Assembly (NCBI GenBank): GCA_020047815.1
Contig: JAIFNG010000065.1
Location: forward strand, 1-64,000
Source of the DNA: Anaerolinea sp.
GTDB taxonomy: Bacteria; Chloroflexota; Anaerolineae; Anaerolineales; Villigracilaceae
DNA: 64,000 nt
Direction: 5' to 3'
Made by a program: the position numbers and the translations under genes. Shown in pieces: positions 1 through 8,576 of this stretch. Position 1 is the stretch's first letter. Every line of letters begins with the position of its first letter. Under the pieces are notes generated by a model, which saw only the letters and a program-made list of their open reading frames with translations, was not told where the DNA came from and made no database searches.

Positions 1-1
1 A

Positions 2-2092
2 ACCCCAACCGAGAACAATGACCTTGGTTCGCCCTCCCTTTATCTTAACCGCGAACTGAGCCTTTTGGAGTTCCAGCGCCGTGTGCTGGAGGAAGCTCAT
101 GATGAATCCAAGCCCCTGCTCGAGCGCGTAAAATTCCTTGCCATCTTTGGCTCAAATATGGATGAGTTCTTTATGGTACGAGTCTCAGGTATACGCAAGA
201 TGGTGGAGGCACGCATCATGGATGTTTCCCCAGACGGCATGACCCCGCCGGATGAACTTGCAGCCATTCGCAAGTTATCGCAGGAGTTGATGGTCGAAGC
301 CCAGCGCTGTTACCAGCGTAAACTTTTACCGAAAATGGATAAAGCAGGCATCCATATCATTGATTATCAGAAATTAAACAAGACACAAAAAGAACGCGTT
401 GACACATTCTTCAAGGAAGTTATCTATCCTGTGCTGACACCGCTCGCGCTTGATCCCGGGCACCCCTTCCCGCATATCTCGAATTTAAGTTTAAATCTTG
501 CCATCGTGATACGCGACAAAAAAGGCAATGAAAAATTTGCGCGCCTGAAAGTGCCTGATACCCTGCCTCGCCTTCTGCCCATTAAACGCTCATCGGGTGG
601 AGTCCGCAGCGATGGCACCATTCCACGTCAGCATTATTTTGTCTGGCTGGAGCAGGTGATCGCCGCAAATCTTGATGATCTTTTCCCTGGGATGGAAGTT
701 ACCTCCGCGCATCCATTCCGCATCGTGCGCGATGCTGATATTGAAATTCAGGAACTCGAAGCTGACGACCTGCTGGAGACCATGCAACAGAGTATCCGCA
801 AACGAAAGTTTGGATCGGTGGTGCAGGTGGCTGTTTATGATTCCATGCCCGAAAATATCCGTGAACTACTTGTGGATAATCTTGAAGTATCCCGCAACGA
901 TGTATACGTTCTGGATAGCCCGCTGGGTTTGAGCGGGTTGTGGCAGCTCTACAGTCACGTGGAACGACACGACTTGAAGGATGTTCCCTATAAGCCACGC
1001 ATTCCCAAGCCGCTAAAACATGCCACAACAGCGACGGATGTCTTTGATGCCATCAAAAATGGAAACATCCTTATCCACCATCCTTATGATTCATTCAATC
1101 CAGTGGTGGATTTCCTAAATGCTGCCGCACGCGATCCGCAGGTACTTGCCATCAAGCAGACCCTGTACCGCGTTGGTACAAATGCACCCGTGGTCGAAGC
1201 CCTGCTTGAAGCAGCAGAACGCGGCAAACAGGTGGCAGTGCTGGTAGAGCTCAAGGCACGTTTCGATGAGGAATCAAACATCGGCTGGGCGCGTGCGTTG
1301 GAGGAAGTGGGTGTTCATGTAGTGTACGGCCTCGTGGGCTTGAAGACCCACTGCAAAGTCACCATGGTTGTCCGCCAGGAGGGAGAGGGTATCCGCCGCT
1401 ATTTGCATCTTGCAACCGGTAATTACAATGCGCTTACCTCGCGTATTTATGAAGATATTGGCATCTTCACCTGTGACGATGCCATGGGCGCGGATGCAAC
1501 TGATCTATTTAATTATTTAACAGGCTATTCCACAAAGCAGGAATATCGCAAATTACTGGTTGCCCCCGTCAGCCTGCGAAAGAAAATGGAAGAATTTATC
1601 CTGCGTGAGATCGAACATGCCCGTCTAGGACGAAAAGCCCGCCTGATCTTCAAGGTGAATTCACTGGTTGATCCACAAATGATCCAACTTTTATACCGGG
1701 CTTCGCAAGCGGGTGTGCAAGTGGACCTGCTGGTTCGCGGTATGTGCTGTTTACGCCCCGGCATCAAAGGCGTAAGTGAACATATTCGTGTGATCAGCAT
1801 CGTTGGGAGGTATCTGGAGCATAGCCGCCTGTTCTATTTCCAAAACGACGGCAGGGAGGAAATCTATCTTGGCAGCGCAGACCTAATGACGCGCAATCTT
1901 AACCACCGTGTTGAAGTTGTCTTCCCTGTCGAAAGTAAGGATCACATCCATTATTTACGCCATCATGTTTTGGATGCATATTTCAAAGACAATACCCGAG
2001 CCCGCATTCTTCAACCAGACGGCACATATACCCGGCTCGCTCCCGAATCTGGCAAGGATGTTGTTGATGTTCAGGAAAGATTTATGGGTTAA
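2..2092 (+). CDS. ppk1: Polyphosphate kinase 1, 5' end outside the window
   Basis: PPK1 reversibly transfers the gamma-phosphate of ATP onto a growing polyphosphate chain. The open frame runs in from the left edge: codons before the track's TTG start read YLNRELSLLEFQRR, the conserved start of the PPK N-terminal domain, so the true start lies upstream. The order follows the family: N-terminal helical domain, head domain, then two phospholipase-D-like catalytic halves. The phospho-accepting histidine lies in GLKTHCKV (near nt 1350) and the second histidine in LEHSRLFYF (near nt 1820). The frame is intact to TAA at 2090-2092. The downstream two-component remnant on the other strand abuts the stop codon, so the phosphate-regulator context may once have been larger. 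Identity is secure; only the missing N-terminus is uncertain. Confidence 0.96.
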   Translation, partial: TPTENNDLGSPSLYLNRELSLLEFQRRVLEEAHDESKPLLERVKFLAIFGSNMDEFFMVRVSGIRKMVEARIMDVSPDGMTPPDELAAIRKLSQELMVEAQRCYQRKLLPKMDKAGIHIIDYQKLNKTQKERVDTFFKEVIYPVLTPLALDPGHPFPHISNLSLNLAIVIRDKKGNEKFARLKVPDTLPRLLPIKRSSGGVRSDGTIPRQHYFVWLEQVIAANLDDLFPGMEVTSAHPFRIVRDADIEIQELEADDLLETMQQSIRKRKFGSVVQVAVYDSMPENIRELLVDNLEVSRNDVYVLDSPLGLSGLWQLYSHVERHDLKDVPYKPRIPKPLKHATTATDVFDAIKNGNILIHHPYDSFNPVVDFLNAAARDPQVLAIKQTLYRVGTNAPVVEALLEAAERGKQVAVLVELKARFDEESNIGWARALEEVGVHVVYGLVGLKTHCKVTMVVRQEGEGIRRYLHLATGNYNALTSRIYEDIGIFTCDDAMGADATDLFNYLTGYSTKQEYRKLLVAPVSLRKKMEEFILREIEHARLGRKARLIFKVNSLVDPQMIQLLYRASQAGVQVDLLVRGMCCLRPGIKGVSEHIRVISIVGRYLEHSRLFYFQNDGREEIYLGSADLMTRNLNHRVEVVFPVESKDHIHYLRHHVLDAYFKDNTRARILQPDGTYTRLAPESGKDVVDVQERFMG

Positions 2093-2419
2093 TTTTTTCA
2101 CCTTCGGGATCACAACATGGAAAAAGCTTCCGTGTCTTCCAGAGCTCTGGACCCAAATATTCCCATCACGCGCCTCGACGATTTGTTCTAATTGGATAAA
2201 CCCAGCTCTGTGCACGATCCATCCACCCGATAAAATCTTTCAAAGATGCGGGATAAACTCTCCCCGCCGGGATTCCAATGCAGAACGTCCATCCCCGACA
2301 TTTTTCGCCGTACGCCCCCCTTTTTTCAGGCTATTGGCAAGGGCCACATGCAGGGAGAGTTCATCTTCAACCACAAGTATTATTTTAAGCCTTGAATTGA
2401 TATGCCTGACCATCCACAT
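2092..2419 (-). pseudogene. Decayed response regulator / histidine kinase remnant
   Basis: On the minus strand an ATG at 2419 opens a 59-codon frame reading LKIILVVEDELSLHVALANS, the start of a response-regulator receiver domain with the acidic pair ED. It stops at TGA 2242-2240. One frame over, starting at 2247, the sequence reads IFERFYRVDRAQS, which is the F-box region of a histidine kinase ATPase domain. After another shift it continues as QIVEARDGNIWVQSS, the segment that normally precedes the kinase C-terminus. A receiver N-terminus thus runs directly into a kinase C-terminus with at least two frame changes and with the middle of both proteins missing. I read it as a deletion fusion of a former two-component pair. 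No functional product is expected. Confidence 0.7.
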
Positions 2420-2494
2420 GGCATAAATGGAATTTCCTGTTAGTTATTATGCTGTTTTTCCTGATCTAAAATCTCCCCTCAAGTCAAGAACTCA

Positions 2495-3577
2495 TCAGCG
2501 CCATGGCAAAGGTAAAATCCCTTTCTCTCTCGCATCCCAAACGGTAACCCAGCCATATCCCTGTTCCTGGGCATCAAGATGTGGAAGGGCATCCTGGAAT
2601 TCCTGAGTAGCAAGATCAACCGCCTGCTTGAAACTGGACTGCCCAATTAAGGTGGTTTCAATAAAATAATAATTGGCGTTTTCCTGATCAATGCGTACGC
2701 CGACAAAGGCATGACCGGGAATACCTATAATGGCTGCTTCCAGATCCATTGCTTCGGCGGCAGAGGCGAACAACAGGGAGGTCTCGATACAGTTCCCGCT
2801 GTGGTCGCTCAATGTTTCAAAGGGCAGACGGATGCGTTGTACACTGCCCGGAGCAAAAGAAACCCAGGTACTGATATATGTCAGGTTGTAATCTTCCTCT
2901 GCCTTCCAGACCGATTCCAACCGATCCCAAACACTTCCGCTTTCATCATTTATGACGCCCCCGTATCCGCTTGTTATGATCCCGGATGATGTGTAATTGG
3001 CGGCATTACGGAGTAACTCTTCCACAGAGGGATCATTGGGCGTGACCATGGCAGCCAGCAGCTCAAAAGATTCAGAATTTGAAAACCCCGGAATGGATAG
3101 GGGGAAATCACGCCGCGCATATACAAGGGTGTCACCGGTTTCTTCCAAAAGCGGCTTTTCAATCCCATCATCCAATTCTGCCACCCGCAAGTAAAATTGA
3201 GCTGGCTTTTGAACATTAAGCTGGTCAATCACATCAGGGATAAGACGAGGATTCTGGCGTACTTCCAGCGTTTCCCCCTCAGCAACCGTCAGCGTATCAA
3301 TCGACCTGGTCGTATAACCGGTCACTTCACTTTCCACAATCACCTGGGCGGGTACGCTGCGGGGATTGGTTATGGTAATAATGGCAAAATCATCCAGCGT
3401 TGAACCGTATAAAGGATAGAGGATGGTGATTAAGTTGGAAGTATAGAGATAGTCCACCTGAAGCGCTTCCGTAACGGGCGTTGGTGTGACAGACGGCAAA
3501 AGTCCACAACTTAATATCAGAACAGCGGTCATCCCCACCAGCCACACTTTAGGGGCAATCAGAGCTCGATCTCTCAT
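2495..3577 (-). CDS. Transglutaminase-like domain lipoprotein
   Basis: Predicted exported lipoprotein: a short signal peptide ends in the lipobox-like LILSCG. The C-terminal third carries a transglutaminase/papain-like core, with a cysteine in SGNCIETSLLFASAAEAM and a histidine in GIPGHAFVGV, followed by YYFIETT supplying an acidic residue. The middle is probably beta-rich. Such proteins are often cell-surface peptidases or remnants that only bind peptides. The function here is unknown. The track start (3607) is a TTG. I prefer the ATG at 3577 because AGGTGG lies about seven bases upstream and the signal peptide then begins MRDRALIAPKVW. The gene stands alone, facing away from the pentapeptide gene. 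Confidence 0.72.
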   Translation of the reverse strand: MRDRALIAPKVWLVGMTAVLILSCGLLPSVTPTPVTEALQVDYLYTSNLITILYPLYGSTLDDFAIITITNPRSVPAQVIVESEVTGYTTRSIDTLTVAEGETLEVRQNPRLIPDVIDQLNVQKPAQFYLRVAELDDGIEKPLLEETGDTLVYARRDFPLSIPGFSNSESFELLAAMVTPNDPSVEELLRNAANYTSSGIITSGYGGVINDESGSVWDRLESVWKAEEDYNLTYISTWVSFAPGSVQRIRLPFETLSDHSGNCIETSLLFASAAEAMDLEAAIIGIPGHAFVGVRIDQENANYYFIETTLIGQSSFKQAVDLATQEFQDALPHLDAQEQGYGWVTVWDAREKGILPLPWR

Positions 3578-3685
3578 ATCATCCACCTTTATACAAGGTT
3601 TACCCAACCATGCATTTGCTGTTGATTAATAGTATAGGCTAATCATCTGGAAAAATCCAGTGGTTTTTTTCTCACGCTTTACAGC

Positions 3686-3714
3686 TTGCCCCGCTTATTC
3701 ATCAAGACTATAAT
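3686..3714 (+). promoter_or_regulatory. Sigma-70-type promoter of the pentapeptide gene
   Basis: TTGCCC (3686-3691), a 17-base spacer and TATAAT (3709-3714) lie 72 bases before the pentapeptide-repeat ATG, giving a leader of about 65 nucleotides. The -10 is perfect and the -35 matches at four of six positions. Confidence 0.6.
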
Positions 3715-3786
3715 CTTTTCGTTGGATACATAACGACCCTCCATGACCGTGTTCCAACCGAAATTCACCCATAAAAAAGGTAAAAA

Positions 3787-4197
3787 ATGCAGTTTACACA
3801 AGATGAACTTGACACTTTGCTAAAAAATCCAAAGTCATTGAATCTGGCAGGCGCGGACCTGAGCAAGGCAGATTTGAGCGGAGCAGACTTAAGCGGGGCG
3901 TATCTGAATGCTGCAAGACTGCGCTATGCTGACCTAAGCAGGGCCAACCTAAGCGGCACCGACCTGAGCGAGGCCAACCTGCACGGAGCAACCCTTTCCG
4001 AATCTGACCTAAGCGACGCCAACCTGCGTGGTTCGGACCTGAGCGGAACCAGGTTGAACAATGCGCGTCTGCATTATGCTGATCTGCTTGGCGCAAACCT
4101 GCACGGGGCTGACTTGACCAGAGCTACTTATAACCAAGGGACTAAATGGCCCAATGGATTTGACCCACAAGCGGCTGGAGCCCTACTCGAAGAATAA
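3787..4197 (+). CDS. Pentapeptide repeat protein
   Basis: 136 residues built almost wholly of A(D/N)LXX pentapeptides from about residue 18 to 118 (ADLSKADLSGADLSG, ANLHGATLSE). This predicts a right-handed quadrilateral beta-helix of roughly five coils. A short helical cap (QFTQDELDTLLKNPKS) precedes it and an unrepetitive tail follows. There is no signal peptide, so the protein is probably cytoplasmic. Some family members mimic DNA and protect gyrase (Qnr, MfpA), but most have no assigned role and nothing here points to gyrase. It has its own promoter and no operon partner. The start is the only ATG before the repeats. Confidence 0.85.
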   Translation: MQFTQDELDTLLKNPKSLNLAGADLSKADLSGADLSGAYLNAARLRYADLSRANLSGTDLSEANLHGATLSESDLSDANLRGSDLSGTRLNNARLHYADLLGANLHGADLTRATYNQGTKWPNGFDPQAAGALLEE

Positions 4198-4267
4198 GCA
4201 CGTCATTGAAAAAACATAACTGGCAGTAAAAATGATGGGATCCATATGATGGCAGAAAACCGCTTCA

Positions 4268-4993
4268 TCAATTGGATCCTGTATAATTTTTATTGAACAC
4301 CCTGATCAGCGGATAAAACATCCGCGCAATGGGAAAGACAACTCGATACCAATTCGGCGCGACCAGTTGACTCTGTCCCTTACGCATTGCCTTAATGATG
4401 AGGCTGGCTGCTTTTTCGACAGGCAGGTCCAAACCCCGATACCAGTCCGGCTGTCCAGTAAGCGGATGCGTTATGGAATGAATAAAGTCCGTGCCGCGCA
4501 GCGGACCGAGGATGACCAGCAATGTCCGCCCGCCTTCGAGGTGGATGGAACGTGTGAACGCATGAACCGAGGTTTTACTCGCAGCGTATAAACTCATCGA
4601 AGGCAGGCTCATTTCTCCCGCCACCGACCCGATATTGACGACCAGCTCAAGAGGCGACAATCCGGCATAAAACTCCAGCGGCGCCAGCGTATTGACCTGC
4701 ATGATGCGCTCGATCTCATCCACTGTGAGTTGACCCGACTGCGAATGGCTCCCGATCCCTGCACAATTGATAAGAATGTCAACTTTAGCATTTATCCGCA
4801 TCTCTTCCATAAATTTCTTTCTTTGGGAAAAGTCACCCAGGTCGCAAACATATACCCGTGCATTTGGAAATGTTACCTTGTCACGGTCAACCAGAATGAG
4901 AGAACAGCCTTCCTTATCAAGAAGGCCGGCAAGTTCGCGTCCAAGTCCGCGCGCTGCACCGGTAATGAGAACTTGTTTGTTTCGAAAATTCAC
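4268..4993 (-). CDS. Short-chain dehydrogenase/reductase
   Basis: Classical SDR of 241 residues: NAD(P)-binding TGAARGLG at residues 11-18, NCAG near residue 84 and a YAASK catalytic motif about residue 150, preceded by a serine in VVNIGSVAG. The C-terminal quarter is hydrophobic and basic (PIARMFYPLIRVFNKN), suggesting membrane association as in many lipid-acting SDRs. The substrate is unknown. The start codon is GTG at 4993-4991, with AAAGGG about twelve bases upstream. Together with the next gene upstream on this strand (an epimerase-type SDR, 125 bases away) it may form a small lipid or isoprenoid modification unit. Confidence 0.85.
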   Translation of the reverse strand: MNFRNKQVLITGAARGLGRELAGLLDKEGCSLILVDRDKVTFPNARVYVCDLGDFSQRKKFMEEMRINAKVDILINCAGIGSHSQSGQLTVDEIERIMQVNTLAPLEFYAGLSPLELVVNIGSVAGEMSLPSMSLYAASKTSVHAFTRSIHLEGGRTLLVILGPLRGTDFIHSITHPLTGQPDWYRGLDLPVEKAASLIIKAMRKGQSQLVAPNWYRVVFPIARMFYPLIRVFNKNYTGSN

Positions 4994-5117
4994 TTGAAAC
5001 CCTTTATATATGAATACCTATGGATCAGGACGGCCTACCTGTCCTTCCGCCTTGGATTAAAGCGGCGGATACCACCCCAAAAAATCATCAACCAGCTGAT
5101 TCACTCCTACGTTTCCG

Positions 5118-6083
5118 TTAAGAATGTAAAATTGAGTCTCTGATCGACTCTTCCAAAGTAAAACCCGGCTCCCAGCCCATTTCGTTTTTTATCTTTTCGT
5201 GTGAACAGGGTTTATCAATGTCTATTTGCGAAGGGCGGCGGATACCGGGGTTGAGATACAACAGGTCGAGCAGCGCAATAAAACCATCTGCCAGTTTAAG
5301 ACCCAGGGGAGAAAGCGAAAAAACGCGTGTTTTTTTTCCTAATTGCCTGACAATGGCGCGGGTGAATTCGATCATACTTGCATTATGTGATGAGACAATG
5401 TATCGCTCACCGTTGTGGCCTTTGGTAAGCGCCAGCGTGACTGCACGTGCCACATCACGCACGTCCACAAACGCATTGACATAATCCATCATCGGCAAAA
5501 TGGGGAATTTTTTAATCGCCTTGATGGCGCTGCCCACTCGCTCCGAACCGGGACCCAGAATCACACTTGGATTGAGCATGATGATACGCATGCCATTTTT
5601 CATTTCCCCCAGTTCGATCTCACTCAAGCGTTTGGTATAACCGTAAATGTCATACTGCTTTTTATATTCCATATCAGGGAAAAAGGTCTCATCTGTGATT
5701 TGCGGTGGACGAAATTCCACAGCAGATATTGAACTGATAAAGATGAAATTCTTGCAGCCCGCCTCCAGCGCGGTTTGAGCAAGGTTGCGAGTGCCGATCA
5801 CATTGGCTTCAAAAACCTTTTGCGCATCCGCTTTAATAAAAGAGACCATTGCCGCGTTGTGAATGACCGTATCAACCCCTTTAAGCTGCCCGGCAAAAGA
5901 TTCAGGCTGGGTTAACTCGCCGCGCACCCATTTCACACGTTCCAATTTTTCAAGGTTTAAAAAAGTTTTACGTTGTGTACGCGTCAAAACCCGTAATTCT
6001 CCCTGCGGGTCAAAATCATGAACCGCCTGCACAATATATTGTCCAAGGAAGCCGAAGCCGCCAGTGATAAAGTATATGGTCAT
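5118..6083 (-). CDS. NAD-dependent epimerase/dehydratase-family protein (extended SDR)
   Basis: 321 residues with the extended-SDR glycine motif GGFGFLGQ at the N-terminus, IHNAAM at the end of beta-4, a serine in ISSISA and the YGYTK form of the YxxxK catalytic motif. It resembles the 3-beta-hydroxysteroid dehydrogenase/isomerase and nucleoside-sugar epimerase groups, and I cannot choose between them. AAGGAAAA precedes the ATG at 6083 by a usual distance. It likely pairs functionally with the SDR immediately downstream. A membrane protein with glycosyltransferase-like layout follows upstream on the same strand. Confidence 0.82.
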   Translation of the reverse strand: MTIYFITGGFGFLGQYIVQAVHDFDPQGELRVLTRTQRKTFLNLEKLERVKWVRGELTQPESFAGQLKGVDTVIHNAAMVSFIKADAQKVFEANVIGTRNLAQTALEAGCKNFIFISSISAVEFRPPQITDETFFPDMEYKKQYDIYGYTKRLSEIELGEMKNGMRIIMLNPSVILGPGSERVGSAIKAIKKFPILPMMDYVNAFVDVRDVARAVTLALTKGHNGERYIVSSHNASMIEFTRAIVRQLGKKTRVFSLSPLGLKLADGFIALLDLLYLNPGIRRPSQIDIDKPCSHEKIKNEMGWEPGFTLEESIRDSILHS

Positions 6084-6127
6084 GGTTTTCCTTGATAAAA
6101 ATTATTCAGTGGGCTTGCAACATACTC

Positions 6128-7783
6128 TCATTCACATCCAAGAGTCATAATAATACGGGCATTGGGCAAAAAGAAAATGGTTTCATACCATGCAGGTTTT
6201 TCATTAACGATGCCGGGCTGAAAACTGCGCGACAGTCCTCCTACATAAATATGAGTCGCCTTTTTCAGGCAGAGCAGATCGTGCGTGCTCTGGGCAGCAA
6301 AGTCTGTCGAGTAAGGCAGAACAAGGATCAGACGCCCAGTTAAAGGTCTAACCCATATGCCTGCATCAGCCCCTGTTCCAAAGATGGGCAAGCCATAAGC
6401 ATCCAGACTCATATCTGCACCGGAGATGACTACCCGTGCGTTGGCGGGAAGGTGTTTATTCATCCAATCCAAAGCCACCGTATCGTCGCGGCTCACAAGT
6501 GTACAGCATGCGGACGGACTAAAGCTGTAAGCCGTCCATGCATGAAAAATGATGATGGTAACAAACAGTAGTAGGACAACTTTTGGCAGACGGATGGAAC
6601 CTAACCCACCAAGAAATGCCAGAGGCAGAAATAACGTCATTTCAACAAGCGGCCTGTCCAGCAGGGTCAACACAGAAGTAATGGGAATGAACATCCCCAC
6701 CAACATTAATAAAATTGCAAGGAGCGAGGCTGCGATCTGGCGGGGAAATGATTGGAAAACAGAAACAGCCAGAAGACCTGCCAGAAGCGTGACCCAAATT
6801 CCATAAGGCTCAAAAACCAGCCCAACAAACTGATTCTTATTAATCAGCACGATCGTCAATCCAAGTATTGCACCAGTCAAAGTAGCGAGGAGTACGTATT
6901 TCCTGCGTGGTACAGCAGTCAGTATCCATGCCATGCCAAAGATCGCCAACAAAATAACTGAGCGGCTGTGAATGAGTACCGCAGCAGCCATGCTCAATGC
7001 AACCAGCCAGCGTTTTTTTGTGAGTGCCGCGCCCAGCGTAAATTGAATCAAAAGCATGCTTAATAGCGCGGGATATTTTCCCCAGTTTACCGCATGAGCC
7101 GGCATGAACCAGCCAAATGCAACAAGCGTCACGCCAAACCATCCCGCCGCATTAGAGTGGGTGGTACGGTTGATAAAAAAATAGACCGGTAAAGGGATTG
7201 CCGCCAGTATGATCTGCCCAAATAACAGCATCACTTGTCCGGGATTTGCATTTGTGATCCATGTAAACGCTGCAATGATCACGTGATAACCGAGATGATA
7301 ATAGGGCAGCGATAACGCGATCTGATCCATGCGGATCAGCGACTGAACAAGCCGGTAGTGTTCGGCTGAGTCAAAATATGGGGGCAAAACCACATTAGCT
7401 AAAAACCCAAGGCGAATGAAAATTAAAAACAGGAAGATGAAAACAGGCAGGACAAAACCTGACGAGATATATTTCCACACAGTACGAAGGGCAAGTCCTG
7501 AACTAATGACGAATATGAGGAGCGAAATGGCTAAAATTAAACCTGCAGGAAGGAATAAACGTAAAGCCAGCAGGGACACAGAAAACAGGAGTACAGGCAA
7601 AGGAAATCCACCCAGTGCCAGCGCAGCCTGTTCTGAATTGGTAAATTGGGGACCCAGTATTTTTTTTAGACTTGCAAAAGTTAACAATGTCCCCCAACTC
7701 ACAAAAACCAGAATAGCAAGGATAATACCCAGGTTTTGAGCAAGGATGGATACACTATTAATGAACCAGTTACTGTTCATCAT
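6128..7783 (-). CDS. Polytopic membrane protein, glycosyltransferase-C-like
   Basis: 551 residues with roughly twelve hydrophobic segments and a non-membrane C-terminal part (LDWMNKHLPANARVVISGADM, THIYVGG) that is typical of large GT-C-type membrane glycosyltransferases in Chloroflexota. An acidic-aromatic site in the first luminal loop (YFDSAEHYRL, near residue 140) could supply the catalytic carboxylate. Neither donor nor acceptor can be inferred. Two ATGs occur in a row at 7783. The gene lies 44 bases upstream of the epimerase gene and may be co-transcribed with it. Confidence 0.6.
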   Translation of the reverse strand: MMNSNWFINSVSILAQNLGIILAILVFVSWGTLLTFASLKKILGPQFTNSEQAALALGGFPLPVLLFSVSLLALRLFLPAGLILAISLLIFVISSGLALRTVWKYISSGFVLPVFIFLFLIFIRLGFLANVVLPPYFDSAEHYRLVQSLIRMDQIALSLPYYHLGYHVIIAAFTWITNANPGQVMLLFGQIILAAIPLPVYFFINRTTHSNAAGWFGVTLVAFGWFMPAHAVNWGKYPALLSMLLIQFTLGAALTKKRWLVALSMAAAVLIHSRSVILLAIFGMAWILTAVPRRKYVLLATLTGAILGLTIVLINKNQFVGLVFEPYGIWVTLLAGLLAVSVFQSFPRQIAASLLAILLMLVGMFIPITSVLTLLDRPLVEMTLFLPLAFLGGLGSIRLPKVVLLLFVTIIIFHAWTAYSFSPSACCTLVSRDDTVALDWMNKHLPANARVVISGADMSLDAYGLPIFGTGADAGIWVRPLTGRLILVLPYSTDFAAQSTHDLLCLKKATHIYVGGLSRSFQPGIVNEKPAWYETIFFLPNARIIMTLGCE

Positions 7784-7832
7784 GAATGAAAATCATGGGT
7801 TGGGATAGGCTGTTTCCGGTATGGGCACTGGC

Positions 7833-8378
7833 TCACTTTGAATTGAGGTGAATTGAGGGATCATTATCTCCCGGAACAGGCTCGGAAGTTGGAACTTTTT
7901 CCACACTGGCCGCATTTCCCGGCAGGCTGACTGGCGTTGCTAGAGCGATCGCCGAAACCAAAAACGTTCCGCGCGCGATCAACTTATCTTCGGCAATCGC
8001 ATATACTTCAATATCAATCGTTTCTCCAAGCGGTGTACGCACACCGGTGCAATATGCGCTGGTCGGCACAGACTCAACCACCTCGCACGCATATACACCC
8101 ACCGTTCCTCGATGATTCACCTTCACGTAGAACGGGGAATAATCTGGATTCGGTAATTGGAAATTGATCACCATACGGTTAACATTATTTGCGCCAAATG
8201 TGACAATGCATAGGCCGCTGGCATCCTCGTCACACAACGCCACCTCCGTCATCGGAGCACCCGCATCCTCACTTGACCGGCTCATGGTTTTGATAATTAA
8301 CGACAGGGCAGCAAACCAGAATACCAGAAAGATAAATCCGACAAATCCCAAAATAATAAATTTTTTTTTCTGCTTCAT
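7833..8378 (-). CDS. Membrane-anchored hypothetical protein
   Basis: No family recognised. One N-terminal membrane helix (KKKFIILGFVGFIFLVFWF) anchors an extracytoplasmic domain of about 120 residues with four to five cysteines (LCDEDASGLCIV, YACEVV, AYCTG), probably disulfide-linked beta structure, and then a Pro/Ser/Glu-rich tail. I moved the start from 8423 to the ATG at 8378, since GAGG lies eight bases upstream and the anchor then starts at residue 4. It is transcribed toward the GT-C-like gene and could share its promoter. Confidence 0.6.
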   Translation of the reverse strand: MKQKKKFIILGFVGFIFLVFWFAALSLIIKTMSRSSEDAGAPMTEVALCDEDASGLCIVTFGANNVNRMVINFQLPNPDYSPFYVKVNHRGTVGVYACEVVESVPTSAYCTGVRTPLGETIDIEVYAIAEDKLIARGTFLVSAIALATPVSLPGNAASVEKVPTSEPVPGDNDPSIHLNSK

Positions 8379-8513
8379 ACAATACCTCAAAAATACTGCC
8401 GGGGGGTGCCCCGAACTTTTCAAAACTTATTTTTATCCTATGTGTTGATGATACATCAAAACAGGATAAATTTATTGCTCTCTTAAAATCACATAAGAGA
8501 TCAAATCCCTTGC

Positions 8514-8543
8514 TTGACTGTGCTTTGTTAAAAATGGTAATAT
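8514..8543 (+). promoter_or_regulatory. Sigma-70-type promoter of the TPR gene pair
   Basis: TTGACT (8514-8519), an 18-base spacer and TAATAT (8538-8543). Predicted transcription start is about 8550, exactly at the track's ATG. The real start codon is therefore more likely the in-frame ATG at 8577, which has AAAGGAAG ten bases upstream. Confidence 0.65.
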
Positions 8544-8576
8544 GATTGCATGTATCTTAAAGGAAGTAAATGGAGT

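Noticed and set aside
1908-2426. 172-codon plus-strand frame over the ppk1 end
   Set aside because: Antisense to the two-component remnant and out of frame with ppk1; Pro/Cys-rich composition not protein-like.
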